From DASXAI01 sp963728985 (GTDB lineage Bacteria > Actinomycetota > Acidimicrobiia > Acidimicrobiales > Ilumatobacteraceae), in assembly GCA_963728985.1 (NCBI GenBank), contig CAVSME010000003.1:62001-126000 (forward strand): DNA of 64,000 nt, read 5' to 3'. Shown in pieces: positions 8,580-18,128 of the stretch; the stretch's first letter is position 1, and each line of letters starts with the position of its first letter. Position numbers and translations under genes: made by a program. The notes under the pieces were generated by a model. It saw nothing but the letters and a program-made list of their open reading frames with translations, was not told the DNA's origin and did no database searches.

Positions 8580-9637
8580 GCCCACACCCCGGTACGCAGG
8601 AAGCCCTCGAGCTGATCGATGACCGGTTCGATGGCGCAGTCCTGCGCCGCCAGCCAGGCGTCGTTGTAGTACGTGTGCCGGTAGCGCTCGCCCGCGTCGC
8701 AGATCAGCGTCACGACGGAGCCGTGCTCACCCCGCTCCAGCATCTCGGCCACGAGCCGCAGCGCTCCATAGAAGCCCGTGCCCGTCGATCCGCCGACCTC
8801 CCGGTGGAGCGCGTGCGACAGCACCCTCATGGCGGCGAACGACGCCGTGTCCGGCACGCGCTCCACCCGATCGATCACCGACGCCACGAAGCTCGGTTCC
8901 ACCCGCGGGCGGCCGATCCCCTCGATGCGCGAGCCGGGACCCCGCACCGTCGGGTCACCCGACGCGAAGTACTCGGCGAAGACGCTGCCCTCGGGATCGA
9001 CGACGCACACCTGGGTCGGGTGCTGCCGGTAGCGGACGTACCGGCCGATCGTGGCCGAGGTGCCGCCCGTGCCGGCGCCGGTCACGATCCACGCCGGCAC
9101 CGGGTGCCGCTCCAACGCCAGTTGCTCGAACATCGATTCGGCGATGTTGTTGTTCCCCCGCCAGTCCGTGGCCCGCTCGGCGTACGTGAACTGATCCATG
9201 TAGTGCCCGCCGCATTCGGCAGCGACCTGCCGGGACACCTCGTACACCGTCGTGGCGTCGTCGACGAGGTGGCACCGGCCGCCGTAGTGCTCGATCATGA
9301 CCACCTTCTCGGGCGACGTGGCGCGGGGCATCACGGCGACGAAGGGGAGGCCGAGCATGCGGGCGAAGTATGCCTCGCTCACCGCCGTCGAACCCGACGA
9401 CGCCTCGACCACCGTGGTGTCGGCACCGATCCAGCCGTTGCACAACCCGTACAGGAAGAGCGACCGGGCCAGTCGGTGCTTCAACGAACCCGTCGGATGG
9501 GTGGACTCGTCCTTGAGGTACAGGTCGATGCCCCACGACGCCGGCAGCGGGAAGGCGATGAGGTGGGTGTCGGCCGAACGCTGGATGTCCGCGTCGAGTC
9601 GGGCGATGGCGTCGTTCACCCACGTCCGCGACGGCAC
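8576..9637 (-). CDS. PLP-dependent cysteine synthase-family protein (Cds1-like)
   Basis: 353-aa fold-type II PLP enzyme resembling mycobacterial Cds1 (cysteine desulfhydrase). Seen: SRTWVNDAIARLD at the N-terminus, the PLP lysine in THPTGSLKHRLA (Lys53), an ASSGSTAVSEAYFA substrate loop, and the phosphate-binding glycine loop GAGTGGTSATIGRY. Family role: conversion of cysteine to H2S, pyruvate and ammonia, or cysteine synthesis; the direction cannot be told here. An ATG at 9712 gives a 25-residue longer form, but the GTG at 9637 has a TACGCT box 6 nt upstream and gives the usual length, so it is preferred. It is divergent from enolase. Confidence 0.85.
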   Translation of the reverse strand: MPSRTWVNDAIARLDADIQRSADTHLIAFPLPASWGIDLYLKDESTHPTGSLKHRLARSLFLYGLCNGWIGADTTVVEASSGSTAVSEAYFARMLGLPFVAVMPRATSPEKVVMIEHYGGRCHLVDDATTVYEVSRQVAAECGGHYMDQFTYAERATDWRGNNNIAESMFEQLALERHPVPAWIVTGAGTGGTSATIGRYVRYRQHPTQVCVVDPEGSVFAEYFASGDPTVRGPGSRIEGIGRPRVEPSFVASVIDRVERVPDTASFAAMRVLSHALHREVGGSTGTGFYGALRLVAEMLERGEHGSVVTLICDAGERYRHTYYNDAWLAAQDCAIEPVIDQLEGFLRTGVWA

Positions 9638-9643
9638 CGCCGC

Positions 9644-9649
9644 AGCGTA
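9644..9649 (-). promoter_or_regulatory. candidate -10 box (TACGCT) for a leaderless Cds1-like transcript
   Basis: On the minus strand TACGCT lies 6 nt before the GTG at 9637. This spacing, repeated at many genes here, supports the shorter start. No convincing -35 hexamer is seen. Confidence 0.45.
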
Positions 9650-9722
9650 CGTACCTCCGCCATCCCATGTGCGATGTCTGTCGTATATCGGCTCCAGGCG
9701 CGTCAGGTTCATCCGGATTGCC

Positions 9723-9751
9723 CTGACTCGGCGGGACGGCACCGGTACCTT
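9723..9751 (+). promoter_or_regulatory. promoter of eno: CTGACT-N17-TACCTT
   Basis: CTGACT (9723-9728) and TACCTT (9746-9751) are separated by 17 bp. The -10 ends 9 nt before the ATG of enolase, implying a leaderless or almost leaderless mRNA. Confidence 0.5.
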
Positions 9752-9760
9752 GTCGAGCAC

Positions 9761-11044
9761 ATGAGTGAGATCGAGCAGATCGTGGCGCGGGAGGTCCTGG
9801 ACTCCCGCGGGAACCCCACCGTCGAGGTCGAGGTGCTGCTCGACACCGGCGCGCGCGGTCAGGCCATCGTGCCCTCCGGCGCGTCGACGGGCGAGCACGA
9901 AGCGTCCGAGCGCCGCGACGGTGGCGACCGGTACCTCGGCAAGGGCGTGCTCGACGCCGTGGGCAACGTGAATGGTGAGATCGCCGACGCCATCGAGGGG
10001 TTGGACGCCCTCGATCAGCGCATCGTCGACGCCGAGCTCATCGCGCTCGACGGCACGGACAACAAGGAGCGCCTGGGCGCCAACGCCATCCTCGGCGTCT
10101 CGCTGGCCGTCGCGCGCGCCGCCGCCGCCGAGCTGGAGCTGCCGCTCTACCGCTACGTGGGCGGGCCCAACGCGCACGTGCTGCCGGTGCCGATGATGAA
10201 CGTCCTCAACGGCGGCGCCCATGCCGACAACAACGTCGACCTGCAGGAGTTCATGATCATGCCGGTCGGCGCACCGAGCTACCGCGAAGCGCTGCGGTGG
10301 GGCGTCGAGACGTACCACACGCTCAAGCGGATACTGCACGAGCGCCACCTGTCGACGGCCGTCGGCGACGAGGGCGGGTTCGCGCCCGACCTGGACTCGA
10401 ACGAGGACGCCATCCGGCTGCTCGTCGAGGCCATCGAGCAAGCCGGGTACCAACCGGGCGAGCAGATCGCCATCGCCCTCGACCCCGCCACCTCCGAGCT
10501 GTACAAGGACGGCGCCTACCACCTCACCGGTGAGGGCAAGGTGCTGTCGAGCGACGACTTCGTGGCGTACTGGGTCCGGTTGCTGGACGCCTACCCCATC
10601 GTGTCGATCGAGGACGGCATGGCCGAGGACGACTGGGACGGCTGGGCGGCGCTCACCACCGCCGCCGGCGCGCGAGTGCAGCTGGTCGGCGACGACCTCT
10701 TCGTGACGAACGCCGAGCGCCTGTCCATGGGCATCGACCGGGGCGTGGCCAACAGCGTGCTGGTCAAGGTCAACCAGATCGGCACGCTCACCGAGACGCT
10801 GGAGACGGTGGAACTGGCCACCCGCCACGCCTACACGAGCGTGATGTCGCACCGCTCGGGCGAGACCGAGGACACCACCATCGCCGACCTCGCCGTCGCC
10901 ACCAACTGCGGCCAGATCAAGACCGGCGCACCGGCGCGCTCGGACCGCGTCGCCAAGTACAACCGGCTGCTGCGCATCGAAGAAGACCTCGACGAGGCCG
11001 CCGCCTACCGGGGCCGGAACGCGCTGGCTCGGGGGGCCCGTTGA
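9761..11044 (+). CDS. eno: enolase
   Basis: 427-aa phosphopyruvate hydratase (2-phosphoglycerate to phosphoenolpyruvate, Mg2+-dependent, cytoplasmic). Seen: IVAREVLDSRGNPTVEVEV at the start, SGASTGEHEA loop, the catalytic Glu in VGDEGGFAPDL, metal ligands in IALDPATSE, IEDGMAEDD and GDDLFVTN, the catalytic Lys in NSVLVKVNQIGT and the SHRSGETED signature. Length is exactly that expected. ATG start with a promoter immediately upstream. Its stop overlaps the TTG start of the FtsB-like gene, so they are co-transcribed, as in most actinobacteria. Confidence 0.98.
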   Translation: MSEIEQIVAREVLDSRGNPTVEVEVLLDTGARGQAIVPSGASTGEHEASERRDGGDRYLGKGVLDAVGNVNGEIADAIEGLDALDQRIVDAELIALDGTDNKERLGANAILGVSLAVARAAAAELELPLYRYVGGPNAHVLPVPMMNVLNGGAHADNNVDLQEFMIMPVGAPSYREALRWGVETYHTLKRILHERHLSTAVGDEGGFAPDLDSNEDAIRLLVEAIEQAGYQPGEQIAIALDPATSELYKDGAYHLTGEGKVLSSDDFVAYWVRLLDAYPIVSIEDGMAEDDWDGWAALTTAAGARVQLVGDDLFVTNAERLSMGIDRGVANSVLVKVNQIGTLTETLETVELATRHAYTSVMSHRSGETEDTTIADLAVATNCGQIKTGAPARSDRVAKYNRLLRIEEDLDEAAAYRGRNALARGAR

Positions 11045-11550
11045 GGCTGCCACCGCTGCCACCGCTGCCACCGCTGCCACGGCTGCGCCGGCGGGCGCAG
11101 GAGCCCAACGCGCTGCGGCGCCTGTACGCCCTCGACGGCGGCCGTGGAAAAGACGACGCGCCCGCCGAGCCCAAGGTGCCCAAGGAGCACCCGCACCGGC
11201 GCCGCCGGATCCTGGCGGCGGTGTGGACGTCGGCCCTCGTGGCCGCAGCGGGCCTCCTCCTCCTGCTCGTGCTGCCCACCCGCGCCTGGCTCGGCCAGCG
11301 CAGCGACATCGCCAGCGCGCAGCAGAAGCTGGCCGTGATCGAGACGGAGAACGCCAAGCTCGAAGCGCGCCTCAAGGCGCTGCTCACGCCGGAGGAGATC
11401 GAGCGCGTCGCACGGGAGCAGTACAACCTCGCCGGCCATGGCGAACAGGTCTTCTCGGTGCTGCCGCCGCCCACGTTGACGAACCTGCCGTCGGGCTGGC
11501 CCTACGGCCTGGTCAACGAGATCGTCGCCGTTCGCACAGCAGGCGGCTGA
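11041..11550 (+). CDS. FtsB/DivIC-type septum formation initiator protein
   Basis: 169-aa single-pass membrane protein. The TTG start overlaps the eno stop. An N-terminal Pro/Leu tandem repeat (LPPLPPLPPLPRL, encoded by four near-identical 9-bp units from about 11046) leads into a basic region, one membrane segment at about residues 57-79, a coiled coil at about 84-112, and the family tail LTPEEIERVAREQYNLAGHGE. Family role: divisome scaffold with FtsL/FtsQ at the septum. The position directly after eno is the classic actinobacterial arrangement. The proline-leucine repeat is unusual and could vary in length between strains. Confidence 0.88.
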   Translation: MRLPPLPPLPPLPRLRRRAQEPNALRRLYALDGGRGKDDAPAEPKVPKEHPHRRRRILAAVWTSALVAAAGLLLLLVLPTRAWLGQRSDIASAQQKLAVIETENAKLEARLKALLTPEEIERVAREQYNLAGHGEQVFSVLPPPTLTNLPSGWPYGLVNEIVAVRTAGG

Positions 11551-11570
11551 TCGAGTGCTGTACTGGTGGG

Positions 11571-12821
11571 ATGAGGCTCGCTGATCTCGTCCGCCGGGTC
11601 CTCGGTCCCGAGGTACCCATCGCCGTCCGGGCGTACGACGGGAGCGAGAACGCCCCGCCGGGCGCCATCGCCACCCTGATCCTGCGCCGGCCGGAGGCCC
11701 TGCAGCGCTTCGTCACCGCGCCGGGCGAGCTCGGGCTCGGGCGGGCCTACGTCGCCGGCGATCTCGACTTCGAGGGCGACCTGTTCGGCGCCCTCACCGC
11801 CATCGCCGACCACTTGCCGAAGCCCAACACCCGCCTGATCGCCGACATCGCTCGCTTCCTGGGCCCCAGCCGGGTCCGGCCGCTCCCGCCGCCCCCGGAG
11901 GAAGCCCGCCTCCACGGGCTGCGCCACTCGAAGGCCCGCGACGCGCAGGCCATCGCTCATCACTACGACGTGTCCAACGACTTCTACGCCCTCGTGCTGG
12001 GCCCGTCGATGACGTACTCGTGCGGCGTGTGGGAGACCCCAGCCGTCGGGCTCGAGGCGGCGCAGGCGGCCAAGCACGAGCTGGTGTCGCGCAAGCTGGC
12101 GCTGGAGCCGGGCATGCGGCTGCTCGACGTGGGCTGCGGCTGGGGCGGCATGGTCCTGCATGCCGCCGCCGAGCACGGGGTGCGGGCCGTCGGGGTCACG
12201 ATCTCGCAGCGCCAGGCCGACATGGCCAAGAAGCGGGCGGCCGACCTCGGCCTCGCCGACCTCGTCGAGATCCGGCTGCAGGACTACCGCGACGTCGACG
12301 ACGGTCCTTACGACGCCATCAGCTCCATCGGCATGTTCGAGCACGTCGGGCTGGAGCGGCTGCACGCCTACTTCCAGAACCTGCATGGTCTGCTGCGGCC
12401 GCAGGGCCGCCTGCTCAACCACGCCATCGGGCGCCCGGCGTGCGCCGCCGACCGCCGCTCGGTGCGCCTCCCCCAGCGGCGGCGGCGCACGTTCATCAAC
12501 CGCTTCGTGTTCCCCGACGGCGAGCTGCACGAGGTCGGCACCATCGTGTCGGCCATGCAGCAGGACGGCTTCGAGGTGCGCCACCTCGAGAGCCTGCGCG
12601 AGCACTACGGCCTGACGCTCCGAGCGTGGGTGGCCAACCTCGAAGCGTCGTGGGACGAGGCCGTGGCCCTCACCACCGAAGGACGGGCCCGCGTGTGGCG
12701 GCTCTACATGGCGGCCTCGGCGGTCGGCTTCGAGGCCGGTCGCATCCAGGTGCACCAGGTGCTCGGCGTGAAGGCCGATCGCGGTCGCAGTGGAATGCCG
12801 TTGCGCCCTTCCTTCACATAG
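11571..12821 (+). CDS. cyclopropane-fatty-acyl-phospholipid synthase family methyltransferase
   Basis: 416-aa SAM-dependent enzyme that would methylenate or methylate unsaturated acyl chains of membrane lipids. N-terminal lipid-binding-type region about residues 1-120, then HYDVSNDFYALVLGPSMTYSCGVW, the SAM loop LLDVGCGWGGMV (about 184), ISSIGMFEHVG and a C-terminal INRFVFPDGELHEVG segment, all typical of CfaB. The ATG at 11571 follows GGTGGG. The distal motif is slightly atypical (GRPACAADRRS where some homologues have a different loop), but core residues are present. It follows the FtsB-like gene by 20 bp; functional linkage is unclear. Product could be cyclopropane or 10-methyl fatty acids. 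Confidence 0.92.
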   Translation: MRLADLVRRVLGPEVPIAVRAYDGSENAPPGAIATLILRRPEALQRFVTAPGELGLGRAYVAGDLDFEGDLFGALTAIADHLPKPNTRLIADIARFLGPSRVRPLPPPPEEARLHGLRHSKARDAQAIAHHYDVSNDFYALVLGPSMTYSCGVWETPAVGLEAAQAAKHELVSRKLALEPGMRLLDVGCGWGGMVLHAAAEHGVRAVGVTISQRQADMAKKRAADLGLADLVEIRLQDYRDVDDGPYDAISSIGMFEHVGLERLHAYFQNLHGLLRPQGRLLNHAIGRPACAADRRSVRLPQRRRRTFINRFVFPDGELHEVGTIVSAMQQDGFEVRHLESLREHYGLTLRAWVANLEASWDEAVALTTEGRARVWRLYMAASAVGFEAGRIQVHQVLGVKADRGRSGMPLRPSFT

Positions 12822-12867
12822 TCAGTGGCTGACTCGGTTCAATTGTGTGTCACCGACGGCGTAATGT
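12820..12867 (+). promoter_or_regulatory. promoter region of the Mo-hydroxylase cluster with an upstream dyad
   Basis: A short dyad AGTCA-N5-TGACT (12820-12834) overlaps the cfa stop. It is followed by a possible -35 TTCAAT (12838-12843) and a -10 TAATGT (12862-12867), which lies 8 nt before the ATG at 12876. The dyad abuts the -35 position, where an activator could bind. By inference only. Confidence 0.4.
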
Positions 12868-12875
12868 CCCGCCGC

Positions 12876-15161
12876 ATGACGGGCTCGATCCTCGGTAACC
12901 GCGTCGTCCGTAAGGAAGATCCGAAGTTCCTCACGGTCGGCGGGACGTATCTCGCCGACCTCGACGATCCTCGCCTGGCCGGCGCCGTGTACGCCACGTA
13001 CGCCCGCTCGGCCATGGCCCACGCCCGGATCACCTCGATCGACACGAGCGAGGCCAAGGGCATGCCCGGCGTCGTCGCCGTGTTCACGGGACACGACCTC
13101 GGGCTCGAATCGGTGCCGTCGCCGTTCAACCCCGGAGTGCACCGCCCGCTGCTGGCCATGGAGACGGTCCGCTACGTCGGCGAGCCGCTGGCGGTGGTGC
13201 TGAGCGAGACGCCGGCCCAGGGCGCCGACGCCGCCGAGCAGATCGTGGTCGACTACGACCCGCTGCCCGTCGTCCTCGGGCTCGAGGAAGCACTCGAGGC
13301 CGACGCCCACCACATCTACCCCGACGCCGGCGGCAACCACGTGTTCGGCACGGCCGCGCTCGGCATGCCGGGCATCACCGACGACAGCTTCTTCGACGGC
13401 TGCGAGGTCGTGGTGAAGGGCCGGGCCGTCAACCAGCGCGTCGCCCCGTGCCCGCTCGAGGTGCGCAACGCCGCGGTGGCCTGGGAGGACGACAAGCTCG
13501 TCCAGTGGCTGTCCACGCAGCACGCCCAAGGGGCGCGGGACACGGTGAAGGCGGCCAACGGCCTGGACGCCGACGCCGTGCGCATCATCGCCCCGGACGT
13601 GGGCGGTGGCTTCGGCGCCAAGATCGGCGCCTACCCCGAGGAGCTGCTCCTCGGCCGCCTGGCCAAGGAGGTCGGCCGCCCCGTGCGCTGGCACGAGACC
13701 CGCTCCGAGAGCATGCTCGCCCTCGGCCACGGCCGGGCCCAGTTGCAGGACTTCGCCATCGGTGGCAGCAGGGACGGCACGGTGCTGGCGTACCGGCTGG
13801 AAGTGCTGTCGGACTGCGGCGCCTTCGCCGAGATCGGCACCGTGCTGGCCCCGTTCATGACCCGGCCGATGTCGTCGGGGGTGTACGCCTTCCCGAAGAT
13901 CGAGTGCACGGCGGCGTCGATCATCACCAACACCACGCCCACCGTCGCCTACCGCGGCGCCGGCCGGCCCGAGGCCACCGCCGCCGTCGAGCGGGCCATG
14001 GACATGTTCGCTCTCGAGCTCGGCCTGGACGCGGTCGACGTGCGCCGCAAGAACCTCATCGCCAAGTTCGACGAGCCCTACACCACCGTCGTCGGCCAGA
14101 CGTACGACGTCGGCGACTACGAGGGCGCCCTCGACAAGGCGCTGGCCGCCGCCGGCTACGACCAGCTCCGCGCCGAGCAGAAGCGTCGTCGCGACAGCGG
14201 CGACCCCGTGCAGCTGGGCATCGGCGTCAGCTGCTACGTGGAGATCACCGGTGGGGTCCCGCCGTTCGGCGAGGAGGCCAAGATCGAGGTGAAGCCCGAC
14301 GGTCGGGCCATCGTGTACACCGGCACCTCGCCCCACGGGCAGGGCCACGTCACGGCGTGGTCGATGATCGCCGCCGAAGAGACCGGCATCCCCATGGACA
14401 TGATCGACGTCGTGTGGGGCGACACGGCGTACGTGCCCAAGGGCGGTGGCACGATGGGCTCGCGCTCGCTGCAGCAGGGCGGGGCGGCCGTGCAGAACTG
14501 CGCCATCGAGCTGGTCACCCAGGCCAAGGACCTGGCGGCCAAGCTGCTGGAAGCCGACGCCGCCGACGTCGTGCTCGACACCGACCAGGGCGCCTTCCAC
14601 GTGGCCGGCACCCCCGCGGTGAGCAAGACCTGGGCCGACGTCGCCGCGTCCGGTGGCGCCGACGGCATCGCCCAGGAAGTCAGCTTCACCGTCTCGGGGC
14701 CCACGTTCCCGTTCGGTGCCCACGTGGCCGTGGTCGAGGTCGACACCGAGACCGGCCGGGTCAAGCTGATCCGTCACGTGGCCTGCGACGATGCCGGCCG
14801 CGTCATCAACCCGCTGCTCCTCGAAGGGCAGATCCACGGGGGCATCGCCCAGGGTGCGGCGCAGGCGCTCCTCGAAGAGGTGCGCTACGACGACGACGGC
14901 AACCCCATCACCGGCAACCTCGCCGACTACGCCTTCATCTCCGCCGCCGAGCTGCCCAGCTTCGAGGTGGTGGCCATGGAGACGCCCACGCCGATCAACC
15001 CCCTCGGCGCCAAGGGCATCGGCGAGTCCGGCACCATCGGCTCCACGCCGGCGGTGCAATCGGCCGTGTGCGACGCCGTGTCGCACCTCGGCGTCACCCA
15101 CATCGACATGCCCGCCACCGCCGAGCGGGTGTGGCGAGCCATCCAAGCAGCCAAGTCCTGA
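12876..15161 (+). CDS. xanthine dehydrogenase/CoxL-family molybdopterin-binding large subunit, copy A
   Basis: 761-aa catalytic subunit of a molybdenum hydroxylase. It begins SILGNRVVRKEDPKFLTVGG, the family opening. The active-site loop is AYRGAGR (about residue 358), the form II/other-hydroxylase motif, not the AYRCSFR of proven CO dehydrogenases. GGGFGAKIG and MGSRSLQQGG (pterin contacts) and the catalytic Glu in GIGESGTIG near the C-terminus are present. Possible starts are GTG 12825, ATG 12864 and ATG 12876; the last is preferred because a TAATGT box is 8 nt upstream and the homologous N-terminus starts there. It heads a cluster with small, second large and medium subunits. Substrate unknown; CO is not supported. 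Confidence 0.9.
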   Translation: MTGSILGNRVVRKEDPKFLTVGGTYLADLDDPRLAGAVYATYARSAMAHARITSIDTSEAKGMPGVVAVFTGHDLGLESVPSPFNPGVHRPLLAMETVRYVGEPLAVVLSETPAQGADAAEQIVVDYDPLPVVLGLEEALEADAHHIYPDAGGNHVFGTAALGMPGITDDSFFDGCEVVVKGRAVNQRVAPCPLEVRNAAVAWEDDKLVQWLSTQHAQGARDTVKAANGLDADAVRIIAPDVGGGFGAKIGAYPEELLLGRLAKEVGRPVRWHETRSESMLALGHGRAQLQDFAIGGSRDGTVLAYRLEVLSDCGAFAEIGTVLAPFMTRPMSSGVYAFPKIECTAASIITNTTPTVAYRGAGRPEATAAVERAMDMFALELGLDAVDVRRKNLIAKFDEPYTTVVGQTYDVGDYEGALDKALAAAGYDQLRAEQKRRRDSGDPVQLGIGVSCYVEITGGVPPFGEEAKIEVKPDGRAIVYTGTSPHGQGHVTAWSMIAAEETGIPMDMIDVVWGDTAYVPKGGGTMGSRSLQQGGAAVQNCAIELVTQAKDLAAKLLEADAADVVLDTDQGAFHVAGTPAVSKTWADVAASGGADGIAQEVSFTVSGPTFPFGAHVAVVEVDTETGRVKLIRHVACDDAGRVINPLLLEGQIHGGIAQGAAQALLEEVRYDDDGNPITGNLADYAFISAAELPSFEVVAMETPTPINPLGAKGIGESGTIGSTPAVQSAVCDAVSHLGVTHIDMPATAERVWRAIQAAKS

Positions 15162-15169
15162 ACCCATCC

Positions 15170-15272
15170 GACTGGCGCCGCCGTGCGACGCCAGGGCACA
15201 CGAGAAGCGATTGTTGAGCGAAGCGAGTAGGAGACGGCCGAAGCGAAGCGGCGGCCGGCGACGAAGAAAGAG
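15170..15272 (+). repeat. hairpin intergenic repeat, copy 3 (right half)
   Basis: A CTGGCG/CGCCAG stem at about 15173-15195 is followed by GATTGTTGAGCGAAGCGAG, TAGGAG, GGCCGAAGCGAAGC and GGCGACGAAGA. The last modules match copy 5 (about 45880-45940). It separates the first large subunit from the small subunit gene. Confidence 0.55.
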
Positions 15273-15281
15273 GCGATCCCA

Positions 15282-15746
15282 TTGCAGATCTCCGTCACCG
15301 TCAACGGCACGACGCACACCGACGATGTCGAGCCGCGCACGTTGCTCGTCCACTACATCCGGGACACCGTCGGACTGACGGGCACCAACGTCGGGTGCGA
15401 CACGTCGTCGTGCGGCGCCTGCACCCTTCATCTCGATGGTGAGTCGGTGAAGAGCTGCACGGTCCTGGCCGTCCAGGCCGACGGCGCCGACATCCTCACG
15501 ATCGAGGGTCTCGCCACCGACGGCCAGCTCCACCCGATGCAAGAGGCGTTCCGCCAGAACCACGGCCTGCAGTGCGGCTACTGCACACCGGGCATGGTGA
15601 TGGCCGCCGTCGGGCTGCTCGCCGAGAACCCCCATCCCACCGAGGCAGAGGTGCGGGAGGGCCTCGAGGGCAACCTGTGCCGCTGCACCGGCTACCACAA
15701 CATCGTGAAGTCGATCCTGGCCGCCGCGGAGGGGGCCTCGGCGTGA
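15282..15746 (+). CDS. (2Fe-2S)-binding small subunit of Mo hydroxylase (CoxS-like)
   Basis: 154-aa iron-sulphur subunit carrying electrons between the Mo centre and FAD. N-terminal plant-ferredoxin-type cluster ligands Cys39, Cys44, Cys47 and Cys59 (CDTSSCGAC...C); C-terminal four-helix cluster with CGYC (98/101) and CRC (133/135). Length and both motifs match CoxS/XdhA-type small subunits. The TTG start at 15282 is chosen because an AGAGG ribosome-binding site lies at optimal distance and it gives the typical QISVTVNG beginning. Its stop overlaps the GTG of the second large subunit. Confidence 0.95.
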   Translation: MQISVTVNGTTHTDDVEPRTLLVHYIRDTVGLTGTNVGCDTSSCGACTLHLDGESVKSCTVLAVQADGADILTIEGLATDGQLHPMQEAFRQNHGLQCGYCTPGMVMAAVGLLAENPHPTEAEVREGLEGNLCRCTGYHNIVKSILAAAEGASA

Positions 15747-18128
15747 CCGTCGACGTCGCCCCACCACCAGTCATCGGCACGCGGGTCCTGCGCAAGGAGG
15801 ACCCGCGCCTCCTGACCGGTGAGGCCCGCTACACCGACGACCTGGTGATCCCGGGCGCGCTCCACCTCGCCCTGCTGCGCAGCCCGTACGCCCACGCTCG
15901 CGTCACCGGTGTCGACGTGAGCGGCGCGCTCGGCGCTGCCCGGCGTGGTCGCCGCCTACTCGGGCGCCGATCTGCAGGAGCTCTGGGGCGCGCCGATGCC
16001 GTGCGCCTGGCCGGTCACGGCGGACATGAAGAACCCGCCGCACTACCCGGTCACCCCTGACGTCGCCCACTACGTCGGTGACGCCGTAGCGGTGGTGCTG
16101 GCCCGCTCGCACGCCGAGGCCCGTGATGCCCTCGACGCCATCGCCGTCGACTACGAGCCGCTGCCCGCGGTGATCGACCTCGAAGACGCGCTGGCCGACA
16201 CCAACCTCGTCCACGACGACCTCGGCACCAACACCTCGTACACGTGGGCCCTCGACATCGGCGGCGAGGCCGTCGACCAGGCCTTCGCCGCCGCCACCCA
16301 CACCGTCAAGCAGCGCTACGTGCAGCAGCGCCTCATCCCGATGGCCATGGAGCCGCGCGCATGCGCCGCCGTGCCGCAGCCGTACGGCGGCGCCATGACG
16401 CTCTACTCGGCCACCCAGATCCCCCACATCCTCAAGATCATGGTGGCCCTCACCCTCGGCATCCCCGAGCACCAGATGCGGGTCGTGGCGCCCAGCGTCG
16501 GCGGCGGCTTCGGCTCGAAGCTGAACGTCTACGCCGAAGAGCTGCTCTGCACCGCGCTGGCCCGCAAGCACAACGTGCCCGTGCGCTGGGTGGAGGAGCG
16601 CACCGAGGGCGCCCAGTCCACCATCCAGGGCCGCGGCCAGATCCAGGACATCGAGCTGGCCGCCGACGCCGACGGCAAGCTGACGGCGGTGCGGGTGCAC
16701 CTCATCGGCGACATGGGTGCCTACCTCCAGCTCGTCACGCCGGGCATCCCGCTCCTCGGCGCCTTCCTCTACGGCGGCGTCTACGACCTGCCCCAGGCCT
16801 ACTCGTTCACGTGCACGTCGGTGTTCACCACCATGACGCCCACCGACGCCTACCGCGGCGCCGGCCGGCCCGAGGCGACGTACGCCATCGAGCGGGCCAT
16901 GGACGCCCTCGCCGCCGAGATGGGCATCGACCCCTACGAGCTGCGCAAGCGCAACTACATCCGCGCCGACCAGTTCCCGTACACGGCCATGACCGGCCTC
17001 GTCTACGACTCGGGCGACCACCTGGCCGCCGCCGAGCGGGCCATCGAGCTGGCCGACTACGCCGGGGTCCGCGCCGAGCAGGCCGCCCGACGCGCCGCCG
17101 GCAGCACCAGGCACGTCGGCGTCGGCATCTCGTCGTACTTCGAGATGTGCGGCCTGGCCCCGTCACGGGTCCTGGCATCGCTGAACTACAGCGCCGGCGG
17201 CTGGGAGGCGGCCACCGTCCGCGTGCTGCCCACCGCCAAGGTGCAGGTCGTCACCGGGTCCACGCCCCACGGCCAGGGTCACGAGACGTCGTGGTCGATG
17301 ATCGTGGCCGACAAGCTCGGGGTGGCCGTCGACGACGTCGAGGTCCTCCACTCCGACACCGCCATCTCCCCCATCGGCCTCGACACGTACGGCTCGCGCT
17401 CGCTCGCCGTCGGTGGCATCGCCGTGGCCATGGCGTGCGACAAGATCCTCGACAAGGCCCGCCGGATCGCCGCCCATCAGCTGGAGGCGGCCCACGACGA
17501 CCTCGAGTTCGCCGCCGGCGCGTTCAACGTGGCCGGCACGCCCGAGCGCTCGATGCCGCTGGCGGCGGTGGCCTTCGAGGCCTTCACCGCCCACAACCTG
17601 CCCGACGACGTGGAGCCCAATCTCGAGGCCAGCGTCACCTACGACCCGCCCAACTTCTCCTGGCCGTTCGGCACCCACATCTGCGTGGTGGAGGTCGACG
17701 AGGAGACCGGCGGCGTCGACGTGCTGAAGTACGTCGCCGTCGACGACTGCGGCAACCAGGTCAACCCCCTCATCGTGGAAGGCCAGGTGCACGGCGGGGT
17801 CATCCAGGGGCTGGCCCAGGCGCTGTTCGAGGAGGCCGTCTACGACACCGACGGCAACCTGAAGAACCCCACGCTGGCCGACTACATGGTCCCGGCCGCC
17901 ACCGACGTGCCTGCCATCACCACCGACCACACCGTCACACCGTCGCCCACCAACCCCCTCGGGGTGAAGGGGATCGGCGAAGCCGGCACCATCGGTGCCG
18001 CCCCCGCCGTGATCAATGCCATCGTGGACGCGCTCTCCGAGATCGGCGTCCGCGACATCGCCATGCCCGCCTCACCCCAGCGTGTCTGGGCCGCCATCAA
18101 CAGCGCTCGTTCAGGAGGTCCATCGTGA
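15743..18128 (+). CDS. CoxL-family molybdopterin-binding large subunit, copy B (frameshifted in this sequence)
   Basis: Second catalytic subunit in the cluster. The GTG at 15743 overlaps the small-subunit stop and encodes VTVDVAPPPVIGTRVLRKED, the proper N-terminus, but the frame breaks at about 15931-15936: GACGTGAGCGGCGCGCTCGG continues correctly only if one base is removed, after which LPGVVAAYSGADL follows in the new frame to 18128. The rest is intact: AYRGAGR active-site motif, GGGFGSKLN, GSRSLAVGG and the catalytic Glu in KGIGEAGTIG. Corrected length would be about 794 aa. Without correction only 15945-18128 is translatable. Either a sequencing indel or a recent inactivation; subunit genes on both sides are intact. 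Confidence 0.88.

Noticed and set aside
12876..18128. A true CO dehydrogenase (form I)
   Set aside because: Both large subunits have AYRGAGR instead of the AYRCSFR loop found in proven CO dehydrogenases. CO oxidation is therefore not claimed.
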